DNA from: Phylloscopus collybita
Lineage: Eukaryota; Chordata; Aves; Passeriformes; Phylloscopidae
Length of the DNA stretch: 64,000 nucleotides
Direction: 5' to 3'
Assembly: GCA_027886175.1 (NCBI GenBank)
Contig: JAJNNQ010000002.1
Span: forward strand, 10,474,001-10,538,000
A program made the position numbers and the translations under genes. Below are positions 13,431 to 23,544 of this stretch, piece after piece. Numbering within the stretch: the stretch's first letter is position 1; the number at the start of each line of letters is the position of its first letter. Under the pieces are notes generated by a model. The model was not told the DNA's origin. It did no database searches and saw only the letters and a program-made list of their open reading frames with translations.

Positions 13431-16400
13431 CTGTAGAGAGATGTCCATATTTACAGATGACTCATGCTTTAAAAGCATTCCACTCCCCAACTATGGCAAG
13501 AGACATCCCAAAAAGTCTGGTGAAATATTGATGCCTAAGGTTGGCTTGGGTGATTCACATTCTGAGTGAAGAGTCTTGATTTTACCATGTCAAGCAACTT
13601 GCAACTTCATGTTCTATTTCCTAAGCTCTTACTTTCCCTAAATTCTTTGCTTTGTTTTTGAGCTAATTCTGAAGAGGATGGAAGAAATAATGATTTCATC
13701 CTCAGTCATCCAGTTTCTAAACCTTATCCTGTCAGAAAACACAGCTGTGCAAGACAGAGGTGACTGAAGTAACGAACTACTCATGTCAGACAGCTGCCAC
13801 ATCTCCCAGTGAACACACTTTAACACACTGAATACTAAGTTATGTTTGAATACAGCCTGTCAGAATTTCAGGTATTTCATTCCATTTCAGCAATTCATCC
13901 CACCTTGCGGCAGGAGCTGCCTTGAGAGGTGTCAGTGTCTCTGCAAAGAGTACAGTTTGAGCCAAGGCTTTGGGCCAGATGAGATGAAGATACCATCCCC
14001 AACAGAGTTTTTTCTCTCTGTCCACAGAAGCAGGACCCAAAGGAAGTGAATGGGGTAAAAGGGTTCTGCCCCTCCCTGGGGCAGGAGGCACATGGGACCA
14101 GCAGGCTGCTATGCAGACTCTCCTTGCTTCAAATGATGAAGGCCCTCTCTTGAACTCCTCTAACTGGCATACTACCTAATTCTCTCTGATTTCCTTATAG
14201 GAAATGCTAAAATGTAGTTCCTATAAGAAAGAACGTGTGATGACTTTTTCCCCAATATTGCCAACATCTATGGAAATTTTCGGACTTCTGATGTGCACAA
14301 AATTTGTTATTGTTCTATAAGATAGCAGAACTGTATCTTGTAAAAAACTCTTGAAGAAATTAGGTCTTGAAGAAATGAAGAAAGAAGATACATTTTAGAC
14401 CTTCAAACTGCTTAGCTGTAAGTTATACATGATTCAGACCTAGGTCTTTTTTCCTAGCCTTTAGCTAACAAGCTGTTTTATTAGTCTATTTCCTATTTCT
14501 CTTTCAGTACTTATTAAAATGATATTCTACAAATATTATGGTAGAATATGATATTCTAAAATATTATGGTAGATATAGAAGTCTGGTAAAGATATGTACA
14601 AAAATATTGAAATATATTTAAAGGAAGAAATGCACAATGCTGGTAAAAAAAAAAAAAAAAAGTCTGAAAAGTTATATATGAATCTCAAACCCCAACTTAA
14701 AAGAGTAATATGTAATATGAAGTAATACCAGAGCCTAACACAGAACAAGAAGACATTTTTTTGGTTATTAAACCTTGGTGAAGATTCCAAGATAAGAATT
14801 GCTTAGTTGCATAGCAAATACTGTTCAATTGTGAAAACTGACATTAAAAAAATCAACATTTTTGTGGAAAAAAAAGCAAGATATATTCACACATTAGTAT
14901 TTTTCTCTTTGGCATATTTGCAGGTGTGGAATTGAATACCTACAGAAGTCATTGAGAAATTTTTCATGCAAGAGGGATTTGCAAGTTCAAGATATCTCAC
15001 CCACACAGTGTTCATTTTCATGCACTTGGTTACCATTTACAACCTGGCCCTAAGCTTATCAGATAAAACTTTTGCTGAAGTGAAAACCTGTGTTTGTTTT
15101 CAGTGGGTGCAGGATGTGATCCACATGGACAATAAATGTGTGATTTATAAAGTACACAAGCTGTAGTGCTCTATAGAAATATCCATGAAGAAAAACCATT
15201 ATGTGTTAGGATATTCTTTTATTTCAGCATGTCTAAAGGAGCACATACGCTGCCTTCTTCATTCTTAGCAGCAAGGTCATTTCCCAAAGGACACAGAACA
15301 AAAATAAAAAATTGATCTACAAACATCTCTTAGAGAAGTTACTAAATATCTAGCCTTGAAAATCACTTCTAAAAGTAGAGGATGTATTGTGTTATTGTAT
15401 ATTGTATTTTCATCTTTCACTACCAAAGTCAATATTTCCACTACCATCAGTCAAAGAATTGTTCTGGGTCCAGCTGTGTACATTCAATTGCATAAAAGAC
15501 ATTCAGTGTTACTAGGAGATCTATTCTCTGTCTTTGAGCCTTTGTCAGAGAAAAAATAATTGGGGGGGGAGGGGAAGCCTTTTCACTTAATTAAGAAATA
15601 TGATACTAGAGGATTTAGTATGTATTTTAGGACACATCCTGCCATCAACCAAGAAATGGCAAATTTGAGCTGAAGGCAAAGACTGCACATCTGGTAACTG
15701 TAGCCACAGCTGGATGAAGGTTGGTTTGGCTGCTGCACTGAAGTACAGGCAGGAATTAAACTACGGGGGATATTGATAGTGTGAGGAGATTAAAATTTGT
15801 TGCAGAGCTTAAATGTGATGCAGAAAACAAGTGGAATGAGTGTAAAGGAGAATTTAGAAAAATATTTACATAAAAATGGGGGGAGTAGGAATGGAATGGA
15901 AGGAAGCAGATCCCTTCTGAGTGGCAGAGGAACAAGCACATAAAACAAGTAGAATTAGCCACTCTATCTGTGCATATGTGTGGGGGGAGGATTTTGGATT
16001 CTTCTAGGCAAAAAATATCTGAATTTTACTGGAAATATTGCATAGCCACAAACACAAATGCTTAGATTTTCTATTTAGAGGCAGCAAAAATTCAAGATCT
16101 AGAGGGAAAAAGGTGTGCTGAGAGGTGTCACTTTGTGCTTTATGCTTCTGTGTAGCAATGGATTCTGCCTTGTAATCTTTCTGAATGACATTTCTTTTTT
16201 TGGTCCTTTGTCCTCAAAAAGTAGTAAAGTACTTTCTCTAGAGGCAAGAAAAATCAGGTTTTTTGACAATTCTAACAGCTAAATATTTGTGGGTTTACCT
16301 ACTTTTGTTAGTCTGGGGCATTTTGGAAAAAAAAATCAAAATATTTTCCACAAAGGGAAAAAAATGAAACAAAACATTGCTAGTATTTCAAAATTTCCAG

Positions 16401-16610
16401 CATCAGGCACAGCAACAAGACAAAGATACCTTTGCCAGCAAATCAGCTGTGTTTGTGAGCACTGGCCCTGATTCTAACTGCACAAGTTTATGCAGATGTG
16501 TGGAGAATTTATCCTTTTCCAACGAAACTATGGATGAGGCTTCTGCTATCTCTTGTGCCTTTGCCACAAAGTCTGATGGAATTTAAGCTTTTTGCTTATT
16601 GACCTAGCAA
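13431..16610. other. Unique non-coding DNA
   Basis: No gene is supported. A modestly GC-richer patch at about 13880-14130 carries short open frames on both strands that match nothing I recognise. An A17 homopolymer lies at 14645-14661 and a G8-A-G4 run near 15562-15574. The remainder is AT-rich unique sequence. Confidence 0.65.
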
Positions 16611-16810
16611 CTTCCCTTCCCTTCCCTTCCCTTCCCTTCCCTTCCCTTCCCTTCCCTTCCCTTCCCTTCCCTTCCCTTCCCTTCCCTTCCCTTCCCTTCC
16701 CTTCCCTTCCCTTCCCTTCCCTTCCCTTCCCTTCCCTTCCCTTCCCTTCCCTTCCCTTCCCTTCCCTTCCCTTCCCTTCCCTTCCCTTCCCTTCCCTTCC
16801 CTTCCCTTCC
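16611..16810. repeat. Perfect (CTTCC)40 pentanucleotide array
   Basis: Forty uninterrupted copies of CTTCC run for 200 bp, with flanks 'gacctagcaa' on the left and 'ctgttaatga' on the right. One strand is pure pyrimidine and the other pure purine, with mirror symmetry, so the tract could form a triplex (H-DNA). No interruption is visible, which suggests recent expansion. Because 5 and 3 are coprime the tract is open in all frames on both strands, giving artefactual leucine-proline-phenylalanine-proline-serine and glycine-arginine-glutamate-glycine-lysine repeat 'proteins'. Confidence 0.98.
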
Positions 16811-16811
16811 C

Positions 16812-19800
16812 TGTTAATGACACTTGGAAGAATCAGGAGGTAGGTAAGAACCAGAATACAAAAAACCTCCGCAACTTATTACACATAAATATTTTAAATT
16901 TTCTGCCAATCTTCTGATCCTGTGGTTCTCATTCTTGAATGCTTTGGATTACCAAGGAGAATTACTCCCCTCTGATTAATTTTAATAACTGGAGAACATC
17001 AAAATGTTATTATAGCTCTGTTTCCAACAACATATTTGATTGAAAGCAATGGGTGGGGCACTGAAGCTGGAATCCATTTCACACAGGATCAGGGTGCACT
17101 TCTGCTCACTCTGCCTGACTGTGTCATCCTTTTCATAATGTGGGCATCACAGCATGTGGAGGGAAAAGTGGAGGGAAAAGCCAAAGCCTCTAGCACCTCC
17201 TCTGGTAGCCACAAGAGCAGACCCCAGGCAGAGCTGCCTTGTCCTCCCTCCCTCTCCTTCCCACGGGAGCTGTCCCAGCACTTGTGCTCCATGTGGGAGG
17301 CCTCACCTCCCTGCCTGCAGGCACCTCCAGGGTGCTGCACTCAGTTTGGGCTGACCCCAAAGACCTGTTGCACCAGACACGTTCAACGTGCCCCCATCCT
17401 CTGCCACGTCCAGGTTGTGCACTGCAAACCCCACCTTCCAGCAGCCCTGGTCTCGCCTCTGACCCAGCCCAGCTGTCTCCAAACTTCATTACAGAAGGAT
17501 GAACCTAAAGAACAGGTTTCACTGTCAAGTTCTAGATGGTATTTCTAGAACTGGAGCTGCAGCTTTAGAAGATGTGAACTTCAAAAGCGCCAAATTCATT
17601 TTGAAGGCTACTGGGATAAAGGGACTGACAAGTGCAGGTATTTGGGTGCATAAAGGCACAGCAAAACATCCATTTTGGATCCAGAACTAGTAATATATCT
17701 AAATCCTGTGGAAAGCAAAGTGACCTAGCTAGGTACCTAGACATTTCTGAAATATTCAGCTGGTTTCTTAGCACTCTATCATCATGATTGTTTTCTATGG
17801 CACCTTGGAGGAATAAGTAAACACTTGTTCCCTTCCTCCCCAGAATTCCATCTAGACCAACAAAGAATAATTACTTAATTGCAGGTTATTATTTGTGTAA
17901 CACTGTTGACTAAAAGCCAACTGCATTATACAAAATAATAGATTATCTCTCTCCATAGATAGAAAATTAAGATTTTTTTTCAATGTATGTATGCGTTTAT
18001 TGATTTATTTCTTGAACACAGTGTAAGGAGAGCTGTACTGGGTCAGGCAGTGACCACAGGAATATTTAACTCTGTGAAGCTGAAGACAGTAATTTCCCGT
18101 CTGGTGGGTTGAGTGACTGGAGCACACAACACGATGTGGATGAGCATATTTCTGGCTTAGAGCAGATGGCAGAAGATAAAATGTAAATATGTTTAAATCA
18201 CCAGGAGTTTCCCCCCACAATCATTATGTTATTATATTTCAGTCTTTCAAAAAGGAGTTTACCTTTTATCAGCTCCTGTTAACTAACAAACTATATCATC
18301 ATGCAAATAAAGAAGAGAAGACAGCTGTTTGAGTCACAAAAGATAAATATCACCTGAAACAGCTATTGTTTTGAGTTCCTGAGTCTACTAAATAGACATC
18401 TTCAGTGCAAATAAATGATGTAACCCAAAGTGAGTCCAACAATACACTGGCAAAGTAACTTGTGTGGTTTTCACAGGAGAATATTCAATCTGTGCAAACA
18501 GACTACCATCTGTAAACAGCAACATAAATAGGAAGTGTACATCTGATGTGCCTGCTCACCAGATCTGATCCCCCAGGGTGATGTGCACCCTCAGAGCCCC
18601 ATAGGAGGACATTTTCAAAGCATTTATTTTCACAGTGAGACTGGGGAGCTGAGGGTCATTTCCAAATGGGACAGGTTTTTAGGGTCACATAGCTGACTGA
18701 ATGGAATCAAGCCCTTAGATTGCCTTAAAAAAAACAAACCAAACAACCTATTAATTTTTCACCATCAAATTTACAGCACTAGTCACAAGCAAATTAATTC
18801 ACTTTTAGAGTTAAACATAACACTGCTCTTCTATGAGGCAGGACATTTTTAGAAGTGCTAAACAACCACTATTACTTTAAATTTCCAAGACATGAAAAAC
18901 CCACTTGTAAAAATTCTTTCGATTTACAAGGAGCTTGCATTACACAAAACTGATAAGAAATAGATTAAAAATTAAACATTTATGACCCAAGGAACTGCTG
19001 AGCAGACTTTGCTCTGCAGAACATCTGTAACAATAAACCCCAGACTCCTGAAATTTAAATTTGCCTGTTGTACTTGCTTAATTACTGTGCATGCTAACTA
19101 TTTAGTCTCTGTTAGGGTAATGGTGCAATTGTGGAAAATATTATTCCCTTTGGGATTTTCATATATAATTTCTAGAGGGGAGCATTCCCATCTCAACATG
19201 CACACACAAGTGCCAGTCCCATTAATGGAAGTTATGTTCACCATTCAAAGGGAGAGAACACTCCTGAGTATGTAACTAAATCAACAAACCCCCAGTATTA
19301 CCATAATGCTAGAGGTAAGACCAGAGCAAAATATTTAGAGATAAAGAATGAGCCCAATTTCAGTCTTACCATATGTTATAATGGTGATATTATCTTCTGT
19401 CAAGGGACTCTGACTACCCTTGATAAATTGAAGTTATAGAACTACAGCACAATGGAACGAAATGATGGTGTTACTAAGTGTATAAAGGCTGTTTCAGTTT
19501 TACCTTTGTCTTTACTTGCTGATGTACAGCATCTCAAAATCGCAACACAATACCCTTACTGAAACTCTCATCCTGTTCCTAATTCACACTTTGCTCTGGT
19601 AAATTGGTTCTACACCCATGATCAGGCCATTTTTACTCTAGTGCAGGAGTAACAAAGTGAAAATGGGAATTACCCTCCCTTAATGGCAAGTTCTGCCTTC
19701 AGATATATTGAACCTGTGTGACTAAAAGCTTAACCACAACCATCCAGTATTTCTTCTATATTTTTTAAGGAGAATTACGAATTCAAATTAGATTATGGAG

Positions 19801-20889
19801 CCTGTCCTAAGGTTAATTTCACGTATTTTTTTTTACAATGCCAAAATTAATTTTTTACTCTATAACAGAAATCCCAGTTTAATTAATTGCTCTGAAATTG
19901 GCTTTTAATCCCCTTATTTGTGTTAACAGCTCTTATTAAGTCATTACCTTCCTGCCTCTGAGTTATGCACAGTTTAGTGCATTCAGATGTTTTGCATGAA
20001 AAACACGCAGGGATCGTGTTTCTGCAGACACAATTATCCCACATAAACTGACTTTTTTTTTTTAAGGAAATGGCATAATTCATAGAGAGCAAATAGTTTT
20101 CTGGTTCAATGTCTTTGGTTTTACTGATCAGACATCACTAACAGAGATGTAGCTTCATGCTCAAGCCCAGCAATGACACTGATTTTACTTCCTGAGGGTT
20201 AGAAGGGGGTATGCCTTAGAGGTGTACAAGGCATGCAGGGTACACAGGTACACAAGCAAGACAGGGCGCTTTTTTTAACTGTTAGCCACCTAAAAAAAAA
20301 AAAAAAATAAAAAATCATACCTTTATGTGTAAACTATGAATTTGAGTTTAAGATAGATGTCTAAGTAGATACTTGTTTCTAGTAGCTAGTTTTTAAAGCA
20401 GTGCTTGCAGTAGAGTGAAATTGGAGGAAAATGTAAATTTAAAAAAAGGACTTTGAAAAATTCTGAGAGGTCAAAGATGTTGATGGATTATTTGGTGCAT
20501 ACTTTCTAAGTGAATCTTCTCTTAGAAGGGTAATGTAGGCCACTAAAGTCCTGAATGAGGCCCAGATGAAAAGCCATAAAATGCATCTCTAGGAAGAGCA
20601 ACTCTGTATTAAAAGACTGTTCGTAAGCTTACAAAGATAACAGTGCTTTTGTTATTTAGTATGGATTTCCTAATTGCAAAACACATTCTGATTTATTATA
20701 AAGACTATGATTAGATTAGGCCAAACAAATCAATATGCCTTTAATTAGTGGCAAGGCTGCTGCTTCACTATGCTCCATGCTAACACCAAAGCCTAACTTT
20801 GAGTTTAGGATCCCAGGGTTGTATAACAATGTTCTCCAGCTCTGAAACTTCAGCTTTGCTTCACATACAGAGGAAACCACTATTCCAGG

Positions 20890-20920
<31 letters not shown>

Positions 20921-22494
20921 AAAGAGAGAACAGTTTCTACAAGAATGAATGAGCTTTTCTGTAAATTAATAGTAAAATAATCATCGTTTATGCCCCACCC
21001 AATAGCTGCAATCGTATTTCAACAGAGTACTAGCTTGTATTACTGCTCATTGGATAATATTTCATATTAATTAGTATTGCAGCCTTCTAGCCTATTTCTA
21101 AAGATGTCATTATGTGATTGGATACCACTGAGTCACCTAATCAATGAAACAAAAATTACTAACACAGAACAATTAATGGCAACAACTCAGTCATGTTAAA
21201 CTAGGAAAACAAGAAAGGGCTCTCTTAACTCGGTGTGCCCAGACAGTTACTGGACTCAAATATCTGTATTTATGTATCATCAGAAAAGAACATCTCCCAG
21301 TTTCAGAATTTTCCTTTTAAAGAAGTCATCATTACTATGATACTAAGGAATTTTTATGACACCAAAGAAACAGGAACACTTGTGTTCCAAATAGTAAACA
21401 GTGTGCATGTATATATTTGTATGTTTTAAATAGATGCAGTTGAGCTTGGCAATAGGAAGGTGACAAGGACCTCTGTGATTAGTGCCTGCAGAGGTCCTCC
21501 AGAAAGAGATGTGGTGCCTGCTTGGTAATTTTGGTGATAAATTCTTTCCTTTAGTCTTGCAGAACATGCTCCATTTGGTTATTAACAGATCAGAGCAAAG
21601 TGCTGCCAGAACAATGTGTACAATTCAGCCAACTAACTACAAATGTGTGCTCATTTTTTGCCCTCTCTGTGATCAGTGACAGATGATTCTTCTATGAAAA
21701 AAAAAATAAGCATAAGATTAAAATTGTGCCCAAACCACAGCCATAAAAACATTGCCACTGTTTGCAGAGAGATGTTTTAAGGAGATAAACACAGCAGAGG
21801 GGTTATTCGGAGGATATTCAGGATCCAAAAAGTTTCTCTCCTGCCCATTTCCTCCACAACTGAATCTCTTCTGTCCCTGATTCACATAAATTAGGGGCTC
21901 ATAGCACCACTTTTTAATGTCAGAAGGCTTGCAACCTGTGGCAGAAACACGCTCCTTTAGCTATTTCCCTCTTCTTGTATGTTCCAAGGAATTATAGTAG
22001 TCTAAAAATGGCCACAAACAACAGTTAAGAAAAATATTTTGAGATGTTTTAAGTCTTGCTCAGCTGTGAGTGATTTGCTGCTTCCTTGCTCTTTGGTGTG
22101 TGTCCAGTCCCTTCCCTGAGGGCCCATGGGCTATGCAAAATTATGTACCCCTCCTCCCTAGGCCCAAGTTCACTCTGAATCTACTGCTTCTTTTAAATTC
22201 CTTCTCAGAGATTTTTTCTATCTCCTGTGTGTTCCTATCTAAGCTGGTCTCTTTAGAATTAGGAACTCAATTATTGAAAATCCCCTCTGAAATCTAAATG
22301 ATTTCTAAACCATTGCTGCCTAGAGTTTTTAGGTGAAAGAAAATATTTTTCTCAAAATAATCAACAAAATATTTTGACTGACCCTCAGTTACCTCCTTTA
22401 ACTTCACAGAAACAAGATAATACCCAAAGCCTTCAAAATCTGACTTGGAAAAAAATTCAAGATTCCTTTTAAGGTCATTCAAGGACTCTGTTGT
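16812..22494. other. Unique non-coding DNA with a GC-rich patch
   Basis: No gene is supported. A GC-rich, CpG-poor patch at about 17100-17490 holds the longest open frame of the window (170 codons, 17036-17548). That frame has no recognisable domain and uses proline/serine/cysteine-rich random composition, and it is shadowed by open frames on both strands. A16 lies at 20292-20307 and an A-rich tract with G interruptions at 20890-20930. The block at about 20990-21190 is repeat-free and rich in ATTGG/TAATTA words, and may be a conserved non-coding element. Confidence 0.6.
20890..20930. repeat. A-rich low-complexity tract
   Basis: An A17 run, then G, A12 and a GAAAGAGAGA end. There is no retrocopy signature next to it that I can see. 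Confidence 0.85.
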
Positions 22495-22628
22495 GTGATT
22501 GTCCTGCTCTGCTCTGCACTGGCGTGGCCTCACCTTCAGTCCTGCGTGCAGTTTTGTGCACAGCCATATAAGAAAGATATTAAACTATGAGAGAGCATCT
22601 AAAGGATGTCTACAAAGATGGTAGAGGG
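22495..22628 (+). mobile_element. CR1 LINE fragment, left part (interrupted by an LTR)
   Basis: The plus strand reads CR1 sense sequence: 'ggcctcacctt', 'gtcctgcgtgcagtttt', 'atataagaaagatatta' and 'tacaaagatggt', a stretch near the end of CR1 ORF2. Reading continues after the LTR at 23281 without loss, so 22495-22628 and 23286-23544 were one element. The last five bases (gaggg, 22624-22628) are the left copy of the LTR target duplication. The left boundary is approximate. Confidence 0.9.
22624..22628. repeat. Left target-site duplication of the solo LTR (GAGGG)
   Basis: GAGGG directly precedes the LTR 5'-TG on the plus strand and matches 23281-23285 exactly. Removing one copy and the LTR restores a continuous CR1 reading. 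Confidence 0.92.
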
Positions 22629-22669
22629 TGTTATAAATGGGCTAGGAGACCAGCTCCTTTGAAAAGGCC

Positions 22670-22675
22670 TTTATT
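22670..22675 (-). promoter_or_regulatory. Polyadenylation signal AATAAA of the solo LTR
   Basis: TTTATT on the plus strand is AATAAA on the minus strand, followed by GGCCTTTT and about 40 bp to the LTR end. This signal sets the LTR orientation. Confidence 0.75.
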
Positions 22676-23195
22676 AGAAATCAGCTCTGGGTAGGGGCCT
22701 TGAGGGGCTGTGCACGCCACTGCTGCTCCCAATGAACACCACGGAGGAGGAGGTGCTGACGCCACAGAGTCGGGATTCCCTCCTCACGGGAGTTACCAAA
22801 GAAACCCTTTGGCTCGTGTGGTCCAGGGGGATCACCTTTTTCCAGTTCTTTTGAGGTTATGGCGAGAAGGTAACAAAATACCTGCTACCTGCAGGTAGCT
22901 GGACGTGGGCCTCACACAGCATTGTCCTTCCTAGGTCCAGTTTCTGTGTCGGCTCGTTGTTTTTAGGGGTTTTTTTAGCGTCGACCGTCCATAGCCGAGC
23001 ATCATGGGAGTCCCCCGATTTCCCTGCTGGGCGGTGTCCGCAGTTTGACGGGCAGGCAGGAGGTGGCAGCGGGAGGCGGCGGCGGCTTTACCCGGCAGGA
23101 GACGGGGAGCTCAGGACTTAGGGAGAGGGAGTACAAAACTTGGAACGTAATAAGCAGAAATTCGGGGGTACAGATTCAACATGAGCAGTTTAGAA

Positions 23196-23204
23196 CAGGT
23201 AAGT
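23196..23204 (+). promoter_or_regulatory. Consensus splice donor in the LTR, antisense to its transcription
   Basis: The sequence CAG|GTAAGTA matches the vertebrate U1 donor consensus, with the intron starting at 23199. It lies 16 bases after an ATG (23181-23183) and just downstream of the CpG-rich core (about 22980-23110). Together these look like a short first exon read from an antisense LTR promoter. Whether it is used cannot be told from sequence. Confidence 0.4.
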
Positions 23205-23280
23205 AACAGTGCAACTTTACAGCAAACAGTATAACAGTACAACCTGGGAGTGCATAACTTGGGGCTCTTTATTCATTTCA

Positions 23281-23285
23281 GAGGG
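23281..23285. repeat. Right target-site duplication of the solo LTR (GAGGG)
   Basis: GAGGG follows the LTR terminal CA and equals 22624-22628. Confidence 0.92.
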
Positions 23286-23544
23286 GAAGCCTTACGAGGA
23301 GCAGCCGAGGTCACTTGGTTTGCTCAGCCTGGAGAAGAGGAGGCTGAGGGCAGAGCTCCCTGCAGTGACAGCGTCCTGTGAGGGGAAGGGGAGGGGCAGG
23401 CACTGATCTCTGCTCTGTGGTGACAGGGACAGGACCCGAGGGAATGGCCTGAAGCTGAGTCAGGGGAGGTTTAGGGTAAATGTTAGAAAAAGGCTCTTCC
23501 CCCAGAGGTTGGTTGGGCACTGGAACAGGCTGCCCAGGGAAGTG
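23286..23544 (+). mobile_element. CR1 LINE fragment, right part
   Basis: CR1 sense sequence resumes: 'gaagccttacgaggagc', 'cctggagaagaggaggctg', 'ggggcaggcactgatctc', 'acaggacccgagggaa', 'caggggaggttta' and 'gggcactggaacaggctgcc'. The match fades after 'gggaagtg' (about 23544), so the 3' tail with its ATTCTATG-type repeats is missing. Overall the copy is truncated at both ends. The 65-codon frame at 23209-23406 spans the LTR/CR1 junction and is not a gene. Confidence 0.93.

Larger units (their letters stand above)
22629..23280 (-). mobile_element. Solo LTR of an avian endogenous retrovirus, 652 bp
   Basis: The element starts with TG (22629) and ends with CA (23280), is flanked by a perfect 5-bp duplication GAGGG, and splits a CR1 copy. 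A 5-bp duplication fits ERVL-like or some ERV1-like families. The transcriptional strand is taken as minus because AATAAA appears on the minus strand at 22670-22675, about 41 bp from the terminus 'cccatttataaca', where a short R/U5 would sit. The element is rich in CpG (roughly 26 by eye), in sharp contrast to the surrounding DNA, which suggests a young insertion. No gag, pol or env sequence is present, so it is the product of LTR-LTR recombination. On the plus strand it also carries an ATG and a consensus splice donor (see 23199). Confidence 0.93.

Noticed and set aside
13206..13490. Open frames on both strands of about 70 codons
   Set aside because: They fall wholly or mostly inside the CR1 3' region, which is non-coding in this truncated copy.
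16592..16843. Repeat-protein open frames on both strands (LPFPS and GREGK units)
   Set aside because: They are a direct consequence of an uninterrupted 5-bp microsatellite, which is open in every frame.
17036..17548. 170-codon open frame, the longest in the window
   Set aside because: It lies in a locally GC-rich patch where open frames overlap on both strands. The translated composition is proline/serine/cysteine-rich without any domain, and I see no supporting splice sites or start context.
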